Below, piece by piece: positions 1 to 9,514 of a DNA stretch of 64,000 nucleotides; position 1 is the stretch's first letter; each line of letters opens with the position of its first letter. This DNA comes from Leifsonia sp. fls2-241-R2A-40a (lineage in GTDB: Bacteria > Actinomycetota > Actinomycetes > Actinomycetales > Microbacteriaceae), in assembly GCF_030209575.1 (NCBI RefSeq), contig NZ_JARVRS010000001.1, positions 1,364,001 through 1,428,000 on the forward strand, in the 5' to 3' direction. The position numbers and the translations under genes were made by a program. The notes below the pieces were generated by a model, which did no database searches, had not been told where the DNA came from, and saw only the letters and a program-made list of their open reading frames with translations.

Positions 1-228
<228 letters not shown>

Positions 229-231
229 GTG

Positions 232-1839
232 TCACCTGGGTGTGCGAGAACGCCCTGCGGCGCGGTTCAGAATGGGCGCCAGCCCGTTCTCCAGGTCGGG
301 CGATCGCAGCATCCCGAGGAAGCCGACATAGACGACCAGCATCACCACGCTGACGACGGCCGTGGCGACGATCGCGGCGATCGGACCGCTGACCGGGAAG
401 GCACCCTTCTCTACCCCGCCGAGGATGACGAGGAAGCCGCCTCCTGCGGCCATTGCGGCCAATCCGGCGACGACGAAGCGCCACAGCGAACCCAGGATGC
501 GTCCGCCATCCACTCCCCCGGTGCGGCGGCGCAGGAGGGCGAATGCGAGGACAGCTTGGACGACGCTCGCCAGCGACACGACCAGAGCGACGGCGGCCGC
601 ACGGGTGGTGGGAGGAACGGCGAAGCAGATGAGGACGCCGACGACGATGACCGCGACCTGCGCGAGCGTGAAGAAGAACGGCGTCCGGGTGTCGCCCAGG
701 GAGTAGAAGGCGCGCTGAGCCATGAAGACGAGCGAGAAGGGCACCAGGCCGACGAGATAGGCGACGAGCACGAGTCCCATCGACTGATAGTCGGGGGTGA
801 ACACACGCGCGATCGGGAACGCGGTGACGATGAGGGCGGCCGACGAGAAGACGATGAGGAACATGATCGAGCGTGCCGCCGACGAGAAGTCCTGGCGGAA
901 CTCGGTGACCGACCCGCGGTGCGCGTGCTCCGCCATCCGCGTGTAGTACGCCGTGACGATGGAGACCGCGATGATGCCGTGCGGGAGCATGAAGATCAGC
1001 CAGGCGTTCTGCATGACGAACGGGCCCGCGAAGCCCTCGCCGGCCGAGTTCGACACGTTCGTCTCGACCAGCCCCGCGACCTGCGTCGCGATCAGCATCG
1101 CGAATGTCCAGCCGGCCGCCTTCCCCGCCGTTCCCAGGTTGACGCCGCGCCACCCGAAGTCGAGGCGGAACCGGAGTCCGACCCGGCGCCAGAAGACGAA
1201 CAGGATGATCGCCTGGACAGCGACGCCGAGGGTCGCTCCGCCGGCGAGCAGGGCGACCATCCCGAAGGACCAGTCGTTGTGCACGTGTCCGGTCGACGCG
1301 GCGCCGAAGAGCAGGATGAACGCGGTCAGCATCGCGATGGCGACGACGTTGTTCACGACGGGCGCCCACGTGAAGGGGCCGAACGACTTGCGGGCGTTCA
1401 GGACTTCCCCGAGCAGTGTGTAGAGGCCCAGGAAGAAGATCTGCGGAAGCGACCAGTACGCGAACGCGGTCGCGAGTTGCGCCTGCTCGCCGCGAAGGCC
1501 GAACAGCGCGACGAGTGCGGGTGAGAGGAAGGTCGCCACCACGGCCACGACAGCGAAGACCACCATCCCGAGCGTGACGAGCTTGTTGATGTAGGCACGG
1601 CCGCCGTCGGGGTTGATGGACGCGCGCACGATCTGGGGAACCAGGACGGCGTTGAGGATGCCCTGAGCGATGATCGCGTAGATGCTGTTGGGCACGATGG
1701 TGGCCGTGCCGTACGCGTTCGCCGCGAAGGTCAGCGTGCCGATCGCCTGCACGAGCAACCACGCCTTGGCGAAGCCGAGGACGCGGGAGACGAGGGTTCC
1801 GGATGCGAGGACGGCGCTCGCGCGCCCGACGCTAGCCAC
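232..1839 (-). CDS. murJ: MurJ/MviN-family lipid II flippase
   Basis: Polytopic membrane protein of 535 residues, the size expected for the 14-helix MurJ/MviN flippase that moves lipid-linked peptidoglycan precursor across the membrane. The N-terminus (ASVGRASAVLASGTLVSRVLGFAK) is the MviN signature with conserved arginines in helix 1, and hydrophobic segments continue to about residue 520. The GTG start at 1839 overlaps the 3' end of the DUF6049 gene by 8 nt, so the two are co-transcribed and probably translationally coupled. It lacks the long cytoplasmic pseudokinase extension found in mycobacterial MviN. The murJ-trxB order is the usual origin-proximal arrangement. Confidence 0.93.
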   Translation of the reverse strand: MASVGRASAVLASGTLVSRVLGFAKAWLLVQAIGTLTFAANAYGTATIVPNSIYAIIAQGILNAVLVPQIVRASINPDGGRAYINKLVTLGMVVFAVVAVVATFLSPALVALFGLRGEQAQLATAFAYWSLPQIFFLGLYTLLGEVLNARKSFGPFTWAPVVNNVVAIAMLTAFILLFGAASTGHVHNDWSFGMVALLAGGATLGVAVQAIILFVFWRRVGLRFRLDFGWRGVNLGTAGKAAGWTFAMLIATQVAGLVETNVSNSAGEGFAGPFVMQNAWLIFMLPHGIIAVSIVTAYYTRMAEHAHRGSVTEFRQDFSSAARSIMFLIVFSSAALIVTAFPIARVFTPDYQSMGLVLVAYLVGLVPFSLVFMAQRAFYSLGDTRTPFFFTLAQVAVIVVGVLICFAVPPTTRAAAVALVVSLASVVQAVLAFALLRRRTGGVDGGRILGSLWRFVVAGLAAMAAGGGFLVILGGVEKGAFPVSGPIAAIVATAVVSVVMLVVYVGFLGMLRSPDLENGLAPILNRAAGRSRTPR

Positions 1840-4123
1840 GGGGATCCTCCCCCGGCGGGCTCTCTGCTGCAGGGGCGTCGGCGGTGGAACCCTCTGACGG
1901 GGTTACGGCTGCGGCCGCGTCCGCATCCTCTCCGGGCTCGGCCGCCTCCGCCTCGCCTTCCGCGCGCGTCGACCGGCGCCGGAGGATGTTGCGCACGATC
2001 CCGAAGCCGAACAGCAGGACCAGCAGGACGCCGAAGATCAGGGCGCCGATGCCCTCCCAGTCCGCGTGCACATCCACCGTCACCGAGGTCGGATCGCCGA
2101 TGGGCACGCCGGTCGGGCTGTAGAGATGGAGCGAGAGCACGACCTGGCCGTTGCCCACCTTCGCCTTGACCGGGATGAGGACCGTCGCGCGGGAGTCCTG
2201 GAGGATGCGCTTGGTGGTCGACTGATCGACCTCGAGCCGGCTGTTTGACGGTGCCGCCGTCAGCACGATGGTGACGGCGTCGCCCTCCAGCCCATTGCTC
2301 ACCGTGAAGGGAATGGACCCCTGCGCACTGACGAGGTTGACGTTCTCCGTGGGCAGGATGCGGATGGAGTGGAGTGTCTGGTAGGTCGTCGCCCCCTCCT
2401 TCGCGACCGCGGCGGTCCAGTCGGTCCGGGGGTTCAGCCACGACACGGCGAGGAGCGCGAGGAGGTCGGCGCGCGTGCGTCCGGTGAGGCGCGTCGGGTC
2501 GTCCAGAACCGTCGCGAACTGGCCGAGCGAGCCCTCGTCCTGCACCAGCGCCCGGATGCTGGCGACGCGCTGCGCCGATTCCGGCGCGTCGACCAGGTCC
2601 AGGCCCTGCGTCTGCGGCGCGTCCGCGATGCTGCGGAACGTCGCGGGTGCGGACCAGGGGGACGAGAACAGCGAGTTCAGGGTGCGTTCGAGCTGCGTCC
2701 CGCTGGAGGGCCAGGAACGGTCGAGCGCTACGAGCATCCGCCGGGCGTCCCCCGGTTCCTGGCCGATGAGTTCCAGCTGGGCGTTGACCTTCGACATCGC
2801 GGTGTTCCACGCCGCATCGCTGGGTGCGGATACCGCCTGGCGCAGAGCATCACTGATGCCCTGGTCGGATACGACGAGACGACTGCCGCCCGAGGTGACC
2901 GGAGCGTTCGACGTCGTCGCGAGCCCATCGGCGTTGGTGTTGCTGCCGGAGACGATGGTGGTGGCGAGGCCGGCGGCGGCAAGCGGTCCGAGGTCGGCGT
3001 GACGAAGGGTCTTGTCGCCGGGCCAGCCGATTCCGGTGAGCGAGAAGTCCCAGGCCAGCAGCTTCTCCATCGTCGGGACGACCGGGCCGGGTGTCCCGGT
3101 GGGAGTCGGGCTCGGCGTGAGGGCACCGGGTGTCGGGGTGGGGCTGGCGGTGGACGGCTCACCGACCGGAGTGGGAGTCGGTGTGAAGTTCTTGGGGTCG
3201 ATCCCATAGGCGAGGGAGGTGGGCTGGAGCGGTGCGGGAAGTCCGGCCTGGATCTGCCCGGCGAGGTCCGCGTCGGCGTAACCGAGCGAGAAGGTTTCGT
3301 TCGGGAGGTCGGCCAGGCGCCCGAGCCACTCGACCGCGGTCGGTGGCGCAGCGTTTCCCAGGGCACGGATCGACGCGATGATCATCGGGTCGATCCCCAC
3401 GGTCACCGTGGTGTGGCCGTTCAGGCCGTCGAGCTCGCGCGTCAGGATGCCGTTGGGCGCCGTGTACGTCGCGAGGTCGTCGGAGGCGATCAGCCCGCTC
3501 GATCCGGATGGGGTGACGATCGGCATCGCGACGTTGATGCTCGCCTGCTTCGCGGTGCCGCCCGGATACCAGACCACGGAACCGCGCGCCTGCGCATCCG
3601 CGGATCCGGCACGGACCGATGCCCCGATCCCGAAGACCGCCGAGGACGTGCGTGCAGCGAAGGGGACGGACGCGGCCGGGACCGCGAGCCGGACGACGGT
3701 GCTCGAACCCGGTTCGAGCGTGTTCAGCTGAGCCTGACCGAGGTCGACGGCGCCGGAGACGGCGTCGGTCGCGGTGAGCCAGGCGGCGAGGGCCTTGCGG
3801 TCCTTCTGCGCGGTCGGGTCGGCCCAGAGCGTTACCGTGCCGGTGGCGTAGGCGGTGTCGGTCGGGTTGGAGACCGTGATCGACACGCCCAGATCCTTGC
3901 CGGGACTGAGCACCCCGCCGCCGTCGGCTGTGATGGTCGCTGCGAGACCGCTGGCGGCGGTCGCCGCGTGGGAGAGTGTCGGTTCCGCCGCGTTCGCCGG
4001 TGCGACTCCGCCTCCGACTGCTCCAGCGGCGGTCAGCGCTCCGATCACCAGCGCGGTCGCGACCTGGCGTGCACGGGCGCGAAGGGATGAACCCCTCCGG
4101 AGGGTGGGGGAGGCTGCGCTCAT
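1832..4123 (-). CDS. DUF6049 family secreted, membrane-anchored protein
   Basis: A 763-residue exported protein. Residues 1-46 are a signal peptide with an Arg-rich start, an alanine-rich core and a likely cut after ANA. The body has no enzyme motif I recognise. About residues 312-352 are a Pro/Thr/Ser-rich linker with repeated PTPTP units, suggesting an extended extracellular hinge. A C-terminal transmembrane helix lies near 697-715, followed by a basic stop-transfer (RRRSTR) and an acidic Ala/Glu-rich cytoplasmic tail. In this phylum DUF6049 sits next to murJ, and here the genes overlap, suggesting a role in envelope assembly (inference). Transcribed divergently from cca. Confidence 0.85.
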   Translation of the reverse strand: MSAASPTLRRGSSLRARARQVATALVIGALTAAGAVGGGVAPANAAEPTLSHAATAASGLAATITADGGGVLSPGKDLGVSITVSNPTDTAYATGTVTLWADPTAQKDRKALAAWLTATDAVSGAVDLGQAQLNTLEPGSSTVVRLAVPAASVPFAARTSSAVFGIGASVRAGSADAQARGSVVWYPGGTAKQASINVAMPIVTPSGSSGLIASDDLATYTAPNGILTRELDGLNGHTTVTVGIDPMIIASIRALGNAAPPTAVEWLGRLADLPNETFSLGYADADLAGQIQAGLPAPLQPTSLAYGIDPKNFTPTPTPVGEPSTASPTPTPGALTPSPTPTGTPGPVVPTMEKLLAWDFSLTGIGWPGDKTLRHADLGPLAAAGLATTIVSGSNTNADGLATTSNAPVTSGGSRLVVSDQGISDALRQAVSAPSDAAWNTAMSKVNAQLELIGQEPGDARRMLVALDRSWPSSGTQLERTLNSLFSSPWSAPATFRSIADAPQTQGLDLVDAPESAQRVASIRALVQDEGSLGQFATVLDDPTRLTGRTRADLLALLAVSWLNPRTDWTAAVAKEGATTYQTLHSIRILPTENVNLVSAQGSIPFTVSNGLEGDAVTIVLTAAPSNSRLEVDQSTTKRILQDSRATVLIPVKAKVGNGQVVLSLHLYSPTGVPIGDPTSVTVDVHADWEGIGALIFGVLLVLLFGFGIVRNILRRRSTRAEGEAEAAEPGEDADAAAAVTPSEGSTADAPAAESPPGEDPRG

Positions 4124-4218
4124 GCGTCGACGCGCGATCCCGACTCGGCCTCCATGACCTCGATTGTAGAGGTCGCCCCCTGAGAGGCCCGCGAGCGGGG
4201 CCGTTAAACTGGGTCACC

Positions 4219-5643
4219 ATGCAGAGCGTCGCCGAATCCCTCGAACGTCTCGGCGACCTCGCGCGCACGCCGTCGGTCGCCCGCCTCGCGCCCGCCTTCG
4301 AGGCGGCCGGGCACGAGCTGTCCCTGGTCGGCGGGCCGGTCCGGGATGCGCTGCTCGGTCGTCCCGTGCACGATCTCGACTTCACGACCGACGCCCGTCC
4401 GGATGCGATCCTGCGCATCGTCGGACCGATCGCCGACGCCGTCTGGGACGTCGGACGGCAGTACGGGACCATCGGCGCACGCCTCGGCGACGACACGGTC
4501 GAGATCACGACCTACCGCAGCGACAGCTACGACGGGGCCACGAGGAAGCCCGAGGTCGAATTCGGCGACGACCTCGAGGGCGACCTGCTGCGCCGCGACT
4601 TCACGGTCAATGCGTTGGCGCTGCGCCTGCCGGAGGTCCGGCTCGTCGATCCGTCCGGGGGTGTCGAAGACCTCATCGCCGGCGCGATCACGACGCCGAG
4701 CAGCCCGGAGATCTCCTTCGGGGATGACCCGCTCCGCATGCTGCGCGCGGCGCGCTTCACCGCGCAGCTCGGGTTCACCGTCGACGAGGCCACCCGGGAG
4801 GCCATGTCGGCCATGGCCGACCGCATCGAGATCGTGAGCGCTGAGCGCATCCGCGACGAGCTGAGCAAGCTCCTCCTGGCGGACGAACCCCGCGAGGGGC
4901 TCGAACTGCTCGTCGAGACCGGCCTGGCCGACCGGGTGGTGCCGGAGATCCCTGCTCTCCGGCTCGAGGCGGACGAGCACCACCACCATAAAGACGTCTA
5001 TCAGCACAGCCTCACGGTGCTCGACCAGGCGATCGGCTACGAGAAGGAGCGCCACCCCGGCGAGGCTCCCGACCTGGTGCTGCGGCTGGCCGCCATCCTC
5101 CATGACATCGGGAAGCCCGCCACCCGGCGGTTCGAGCCGGGCGGCGCGGTCAGCTTCTACCATCACGACGTCGTGGGCGCGAAGCTCGCCAGGAAGCGGC
5201 TGACAGCGCTGCGGTTCGATAAGGCGACCATCGACGCGGTGGCACGGCTCATCGAGCTGCACCTGCGGTTCTTCGGGTACTCGGATGCCCAGTGGACCGA
5301 CTCCGCGGTTCGCCGCTACGTCCGCGACGCCGGCCCGGAGCTCGAGCGACTCCACATGCTCACCCGCGCAGACGTCACGACGCGCAACCGACGCAAAGCC
5401 GACCGTCTCGCCTTCGCTTACGACGACCTCGAGTCGCGCATCCGCGAACTGCAGGAGCAGGAGGAACTGGATGCGGTCCGTCCCGATCTGAACGGGGAGC
5501 AGGTCATGCGGGTGCTCGGTATCCGGCCCGGCCGGGAGGTCGGTCAGGCGATGCGGTTCCTCCTGGAGCTCCGGCTCGATGAGGGTCCGCTCGGCGAGGA
5601 GGAGGCCACGCGGCGGCTGCTCGCCTGGTGGGAGAGCCGCTGA
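4219..5643 (+). CDS. cca: CCA tRNA nucleotidyltransferase
   Basis: Adds or repairs the 3' CCA end of tRNAs in the cytoplasm. It has 474 residues. The class II nucleotidyltransferase core is near residues 37-56 (GGPVRDALLG then HDLDFTTDA, with the metal-binding DxD), followed by the RRDFTVNALAL motif. A C-terminal HD phosphohydrolase domain shows LHDIGKPA near residue 293 and HHHHKDVYQHS just before it. The ATG at 4219 is chosen because homology begins at MQSVAESLERL; the open frame extends upstream without similarity. The 95-nt gap to the divergent DUF6049 gene must hold both promoters. Confidence 0.95.
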   Translation: MQSVAESLERLGDLARTPSVARLAPAFEAAGHELSLVGGPVRDALLGRPVHDLDFTTDARPDAILRIVGPIADAVWDVGRQYGTIGARLGDDTVEITTYRSDSYDGATRKPEVEFGDDLEGDLLRRDFTVNALALRLPEVRLVDPSGGVEDLIAGAITTPSSPEISFGDDPLRMLRAARFTAQLGFTVDEATREAMSAMADRIEIVSAERIRDELSKLLLADEPREGLELLVETGLADRVVPEIPALRLEADEHHHHKDVYQHSLTVLDQAIGYEKERHPGEAPDLVLRLAAILHDIGKPATRRFEPGGAVSFYHHDVVGAKLARKRLTALRFDKATIDAVARLIELHLRFFGYSDAQWTDSAVRRYVRDAGPELERLHMLTRADVTTRNRRKADRLAFAYDDLESRIRELQEQEELDAVRPDLNGEQVMRVLGIRPGREVGQAMRFLLELRLDEGPLGEEEATRRLLAWWESR

Positions 5644-5846
5644 GACGCAGGGCGTCGTCCACAGCTTCGACGATGGAGCAGTTCTCCACCGATCGCTGTC
5701 GCCAGGCGCACGAGCTGCGGTCTCGCGGCGAGGCTTGGAGGCATGACCGAGACACTCGCCGGCTGGCGCCCCGCATCCGCATCCGTTACGCTAGATAAGT
5801 TGTCCGGGCGGATTCCTGCCCTGGGCACGTCTATGACACCCTCCTG

Positions 5847-5866
5847 CTGCAGAACGTCTGCAGCCG
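5847..5866 (+). promoter_or_regulatory. Candidate S6:S18-type leader hairpin upstream of rpsF
   Basis: A perfect stem CTGCAGA-acg-TCTGCAG (5847-5863) is followed directly by CCG (5864-5866), 26 nt before the rpsF start. Bacterial rpsF-rpsR operons are often autoregulated by the S6:S18 dimer binding a leader with a CCG element next to a hairpin, mimicking its 16S rRNA site. The resemblance is structural and short, so this is a candidate only. Confidence 0.35.
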
Positions 5867-5892
5867 CTGAGACCAGAGGAGGTGGGTTAGTC

Positions 5893-6264
5893 ATGCATCA
5901 GTACGAGTTGATGGTCATCCTCGATCCCGAGATCGATGAGCGCACCGTGGCTCCGAGCCTTGACAAGTTCCTCAACGTCGTTCGTAACGACGGTGGAACG
6001 ATCGACAACGTCGACATCTGGGGACGTCGTCGCCTGGCTTACGAGATCAACAAGAAGTCCGAAGGCATCTACGCCGTCGTGCAGCTCACCGCAGAAGGTG
6101 ACACCACCAAGGAGCTCGACCGCCAGCTGAAGCTCAGCGAGGCCGTCATGCGCACCAAGGTCCTCCGCGCTGAGGAGGCGATCGCTCAGGTCGCTGCCGC
6201 GCAGCAGCGTGCCGACGAGAAGGCTGCCCGCAAGGCCGCCACCTCCGAGAAGGCCGGCGCCTAG
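5893..6264 (+). CDS. rpsF: 30S ribosomal protein bS6
   Basis: 123 residues beginning [17 protein letters not shown], the standard bS6 start, with the conserved GRRRLAYEI and EGIYAVVQL segments. The tail is extended by an Ala/Glu/Lys-rich stretch after about residue 100, common in actinobacteria. ATG at 5893 has AGGAGG eight bases upstream; the longer open frame from 5743 has no homology and includes the leader hairpin. First gene of rpsF-ssb-rpsR-rplI; the ssb start follows by 4 nt. Confidence 0.97.
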   Translation: MHQYELMVILDPEIDERTVAPSLDKFLNVVRNDGGTIDNVDIWGRRRLAYEINKKSEGIYAVVQLTAEGDTTKELDRQLKLSEAVMRTKVLRAEEAIAQVAAAQQRADEKAARKAATSEKAGA

Positions 6265-6268
6265 TCCC

Positions 6269-6778
6269 ATGGCCGGCGAGACCGTCATCACCGTGGTGGG
6301 AAACCTCACGGCCGACCCCGAGCTGCGCTACACGCAGAACGGGCTGGCAGTCGCCAACTTCACCATCGCGTCCACTCCCCGCACGTTCGACCGTCAGGCG
6401 AACGAGTGGAAGGACGGTGAGGCTCTGTTCCTCCGCGCCAGCGTCTGGCGCGAGTTCGCCGAGCACGTCGCCGGATCGCTGACGAAGGGGTCGCGCGTCA
6501 TCGCGCAGGGCCGCCTCAAGCAGCGCTCCTACGAGACGAAGGAAGGCGAGAAGCGCACCAGCATCGAGCTCGAGATCGACGAGATCGGCCCGTCGCTGCG
6601 TTACGCCACCGCTCAGATCACCCGCACGCAGTCGTCGCGCGGGCCTGGCGGCGGAGGCGGCTTCGGTGGAGCGCCTGCCGTCGAGGAGCCCTGGGCCGCA
6701 TCGGCTCCGGCCGACCCGTCCGCCGGTGCAGACGTCTGGAACACTCCAGGCTCCTACAACGACGAGACCCCCTTCTAA
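6269..6778 (+). CDS. ssb: Single-stranded DNA-binding protein
   Basis: Binds ssDNA during replication and repair. 169 residues: an N-terminal OB fold ([20 protein letters not shown] through about residue 110), a Gly-rich linker ([10 protein letters not shown]), and an acidic C-terminal tip ending DETPF, which recruits partner proteins. It starts at 6269, four bases after the rpsF stop, within the conserved rpsF-ssb-rpsR order, so expression is tied to the ribosomal genes. Confidence 0.97.
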   Translation: MAGETVITVVGNLTADPELRYTQNGLAVANFTIASTPRTFDRQANEWKDGEALFLRASVWREFAEHVAGSLTKGSRVIAQGRLKQRSYETKEGEKRTSIELEIDEIGPSLRYATAQITRTQSSRGPGGGGGFGGAPAVEEPWAASAPADPSAGADVWNTPGSYNDETPF

Positions 6779-6859
6779 CGAGATTCGCCTCTCCGCAGAG
6801 GGGCACCCATCATCAGCCCGCCGGCCGGAGGCCGGGTCGGGCGGAAAGCAAAGGAAACC

Positions 6860-7123
6860 ATGGCTGGAAAGTCGAGCGGCGACCGCCGCAAGCCAATCCG
6901 CAAGGGCAAGGACGGCAAGAACGCCGCTCCCGCGAAGTCCGTTCGCGTGGGCGTCATCGATTACAAGGACGTCGCCACCCTGCGTAAGTTCATCTCGGAG
7001 CGTGGAAAGATCCGCGCCCGTCGCATCACCGGTGTCTCCGTCCAGGAGCAGCGACTCATCGCCCGCGCGGTCAAGAACGCGCGCGAGATGGCGCTCCTCC
7101 CCTACGCCGGCTCTGGCCGTTAA
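6860..7123 (+). CDS. rpsR: 30S ribosomal protein bS18
   Basis: 87 residues with the bS18 core ([19 protein letters not shown], then [19 protein letters not shown]) and a Lys/Arg-rich N-terminus. It contains no cysteine, so it is the zinc-independent form, in line with the Zn-free L28/L33/S14 set at 22175-22886. It follows ssb by 81 nt with a purine-rich AAAGGAAACC ribosome-binding site. bS6 and bS18 pair on the platform of the 30S subunit. Confidence 0.97.
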   Translation: MAGKSSGDRRKPIRKGKDGKNAAPAKSVRVGVIDYKDVATLRKFISERGKIRARRITGVSVQEQRLIARAVKNAREMALLPYAGSGR

Positions 7124-7134
7124 GGAGAAGCGAC

Positions 7135-7587
7135 ATGTCGAAGGTAATTCTCACGCACGAGGTCACCGGCCTCGGCTCTGCCGGTGACGTCGTCGACGTC
7201 AAGAACGGCTACGCCCGTAACTACCTCGTCCCCCAGGGCTTCGCGATCGCGTGGTCCCGTGGTGGCGAGAAGCAGGTCGAGCAGATCAAGGCGGCGCGCG
7301 TCGCCCGCGAGCTGCACACCGTCGAGCAGGCCCAGGACCTCAAGGCCAAGCTCGAGGCGACCAAGGTCAAGCTGACCGTGAAGGCGGGCCGCGAGGGCCG
7401 TCTGTTCGGTTCGGTCAAGACCGGCGATGTCGCGGACGCCGTCAAGGCGGCCGGCATCGGCGAGCTGGACAAGCGCAAGATCGAGCTTCCGAACCCCATC
7501 AAGGTCGTCGGCGACCACGAGGCGACCGTGCGTCTGCACGACGACCTCTCGGCCGTCATCACCCTTCAGGTGGTCGCTGCCAAGTAG
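7135..7587 (+). CDS. rplI: 50S ribosomal protein bL9
   Basis: 150 residues. The N-terminal rRNA-binding domain ([20 protein letters not shown], then [14 protein letters not shown]) is followed by the long central helix and a C-terminal domain ([16 protein letters not shown]). ATG at 7135 has AAGGAG seven bases upstream. Last gene of the rpsF operon; a strong intrinsic terminator follows at 7604. Confidence 0.97.
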   Translation: MSKVILTHEVTGLGSAGDVVDVKNGYARNYLVPQGFAIAWSRGGEKQVEQIKAARVARELHTVEQAQDLKAKLEATKVKLTVKAGREGRLFGSVKTGDVADAVKAAGIGELDKRKIELPNPIKVVGDHEATVRLHDDLSAVITLQVVAAK

Positions 7588-7603
7588 GCGCGACGAAGCG
7601 GAA

Positions 7604-7635
7604 GTGTAGCGGCGGGCGAAGGCCCGCCGCTACAC
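7604..7635 (+). terminator. Intrinsic terminator after rplI
   Basis: A perfect 14-bp stem (GTGTAGCGGCGGGC paired with GCCCGCCGCTACAC) closes a GAAG loop, 17 nt after the rplI stop and shortly before a T-richer stretch. It separates the ribosomal operon from dnaB. Confidence 0.85.
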
Positions 7636-8047
7636 CTCGTTAATGATCTTTTCCCCCGTTCTGTGCACAGGTAGCAGACCCGCGCGGCCAACGTTGAACA
7701 CAGGGTTCAAAGAAGTTTCTGCACACAGGGTGGGGATAAGAAAAACCCTGGTCGCGCGGCGATTGTGTGACCAAAGTTCTTTTCTGTCCACAGCTTTCCA
7801 CACACCTTCTACACACGCTCGTCGGCGTTTCGCGCAGATTCTCCCCAGTTTTATCCACAGGCCGAGTTGTGAGGGGGAGCGGCGGGTTCGTAGTGTGGAT
7901 CGACATCGAGGGACGACGGCCGCGTCACAGCGGAGATGTCAGAGGTCGCCCCGACAATCGACCTGAGGGATCTTCCGCTCGGCAAGCGCGTCCGGCCCTT
8001 GGGGGCGGTCCGTCATGTCCGGCTACAGCTCGAAGTGAGGAGAGAAC
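7636..8047 (+). promoter_or_regulatory. dnaB upstream region with a cluster of DnaA-box-like sites
   Basis: This gap is less GC-rich than its surroundings and codes for nothing I can support. It holds a perfect DnaA box TTATCCACA (7851-7859), TGGGGATAA (7731-7739, reverse strand, one mismatch), CTGTCCACA (7784-7792, one mismatch), CTTTCCACA (7794-7802, two mismatches) and GTGGATCG-type remnants near 7894. Several overlapping TGTGCACAG/CTGCACACAG words also occur. A dnaB promoter must be here but no clear -35/-10 pair stands out. DnaA-controlled dnaB expression or an accessory DnaA-binding locus is inference. Confidence 0.5.
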
Positions 8048-9421
8048 GTGTCGATCGCCCATATCGGTCTCGCAGACGGTCGCGACCCGGGCGATGCCCG
8101 TACTCCGGAGCGCACTCCGCCGCACGACCTGCTGGCCGAACAGAGCGCACTCGGAGGCATGCTCCTCAGCAAGGATGCTGTGGCGGATGTCGTCGAGGTC
8201 GTCCGGGGCACCGACTTCTACATCCCCAAGCACGAGATCATCTACGACGCGATCCTCACGCTCTACTCGCACGGCGAGCCCACCGACGTCATCACCGTCA
8301 CCGACGAACTCACCAAGATCGGAGAGCTCTCGAGGGCCGGCGGCGCCGAGTACCTCCACACCCTGACCAGCCTCGTCCCGACCGCTGCGAACGCGGGCTA
8401 CTACGCCAACATCGTCGCCGAGAAGGCACTCCTCCGACGCCTCGTGGAAGCGGGAACCCGCATCACGCAGATGGGCTACAAGGCCGAGGGCGAAGTGCTC
8501 GACCTGGTGAACAACGCCCAGGCCGAGATCTACTCGGTGACGGGTTCGCAGGAGACCGAGGACTACGTCCCGCTCACCGAGGCCGTCACCGTGGCGATCG
8601 ACGAGATCGAGGCCGCGAAGCACAAGGACGGCTCGATGACCGGTGTGCCGACCGGCTTCGCCGAGCTCGACGAACTGACGAACGGGCTCCACCCCGGGCA
8701 GATGGTCATCGTGGCCGCACGGCCGGCGCTCGGAAAGTCCACGCTCGCGCTCGACTTCGCCCGCGCTGCGGCGATCAAGCACGACATGCCGACGATCTTC
8801 TTCTCACTCGAGATGGGGCGCAGCGAGATCGCGATGCGACTGCTGTCCGCGGAAGCGTCCGTCCCGCTGCAGAACATGCGCAAGGGAACCGTCGACAACC
8901 GGGACTGGACGACCATCGCATCCACTCGCGGTCGCATCAACGACGCTCCGCTGTACATCGACGACAGCCCCAACATGACGCTCGTCGAGATCCGCGCCAA
9001 GTGCCGCCGCCTCAAGCAGCGCGTCGGCCTCAAGATGGTCATCATCGACTACCTCCAGCTCATGACGAGCGGTAAGCGCGTCGAGAGCCGCCAGCAGGAG
9101 GTCAGTGAGTTCTCGCGAGCGCTCAAGCTGCTTGCCAAGGAGCTCCAGGTCCCTGTGATCGCGCTGTCGCAGCTGAACCGTGGTCCGGAGCAACGTGCAG
9201 ACAAGCTCCCCGCCCTGAGCGACCTCCGCGAGTCCGGATCGATCGAGCAGGACGCCGACGTGGTCGTCCTCCTCCACCGCGAGTCCGCCTACGAGAAGGA
9301 CAACCCGCGCGCCGGCGAGGCCGACCTCATCGTCGCCAAGCACCGAAACGGCCCCACGCGAACGGTCACCGTCGCGTTCCAGGGCATGTACTCGCGCTTC
9401 GCCGACATGGCGCCTATCTGA
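8048..9421 (+). CDS. dnaB: Replicative DNA helicase DnaB
   Basis: Hexameric 5'-3' helicase of the replication fork. 457 residues. The N-terminal domain opens PPHDLLAEQSALGGMLLS, and the RecA-like motor carries Walker A ARPALGKST near residue 225 and the Walker B/H3 region MVIIDYLQLM, followed by the arginine-finger region around HRNGPTRTV. No intein interrupts it, unlike some mycobacterial dnaB genes. Start is GTG at 8048 with GAGGAGAG upstream. It lies alone on its transcript after the rplI terminator. Confidence 0.97.
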   Translation: MSIAHIGLADGRDPGDARTPERTPPHDLLAEQSALGGMLLSKDAVADVVEVVRGTDFYIPKHEIIYDAILTLYSHGEPTDVITVTDELTKIGELSRAGGAEYLHTLTSLVPTAANAGYYANIVAEKALLRRLVEAGTRITQMGYKAEGEVLDLVNNAQAEIYSVTGSQETEDYVPLTEAVTVAIDEIEAAKHKDGSMTGVPTGFAELDELTNGLHPGQMVIVAARPALGKSTLALDFARAAAIKHDMPTIFFSLEMGRSEIAMRLLSAEASVPLQNMRKGTVDNRDWTTIASTRGRINDAPLYIDDSPNMTLVEIRAKCRRLKQRVGLKMVIIDYLQLMTSGKRVESRQQEVSEFSRALKLLAKELQVPVIALSQLNRGPEQRADKLPALSDLRESGSIEQDADVVVLLHRESAYEKDNPRAGEADLIVAKHRNGPTRTVTVAFQGMYSRFADMAPI

Positions 9422-9514
9422 TCCGCCGCCGGCACCTGAAAGAGGTACGGAACGCGCCCTCCGATCATCCTGGCGGATGACGCGGAGAGCGGCCCGGACG
9501 CGTTCAATAGAGAC

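Noticed and set aside
2369-4090. 573-codon plus-strand frame antisense to the DUF6049 gene
   Set aside because: The DUF6049 frame has a signal peptide, a transmembrane helix and coupling to murJ; the antisense frame has none of these.
7636-8047. The gap before dnaB as the chromosomal origin
   Set aside because: Only one perfect DnaA box, no clear AT-rich unwinding element, and dnaA-dnaN are absent; gene order suggests the origin is to the left of the window.
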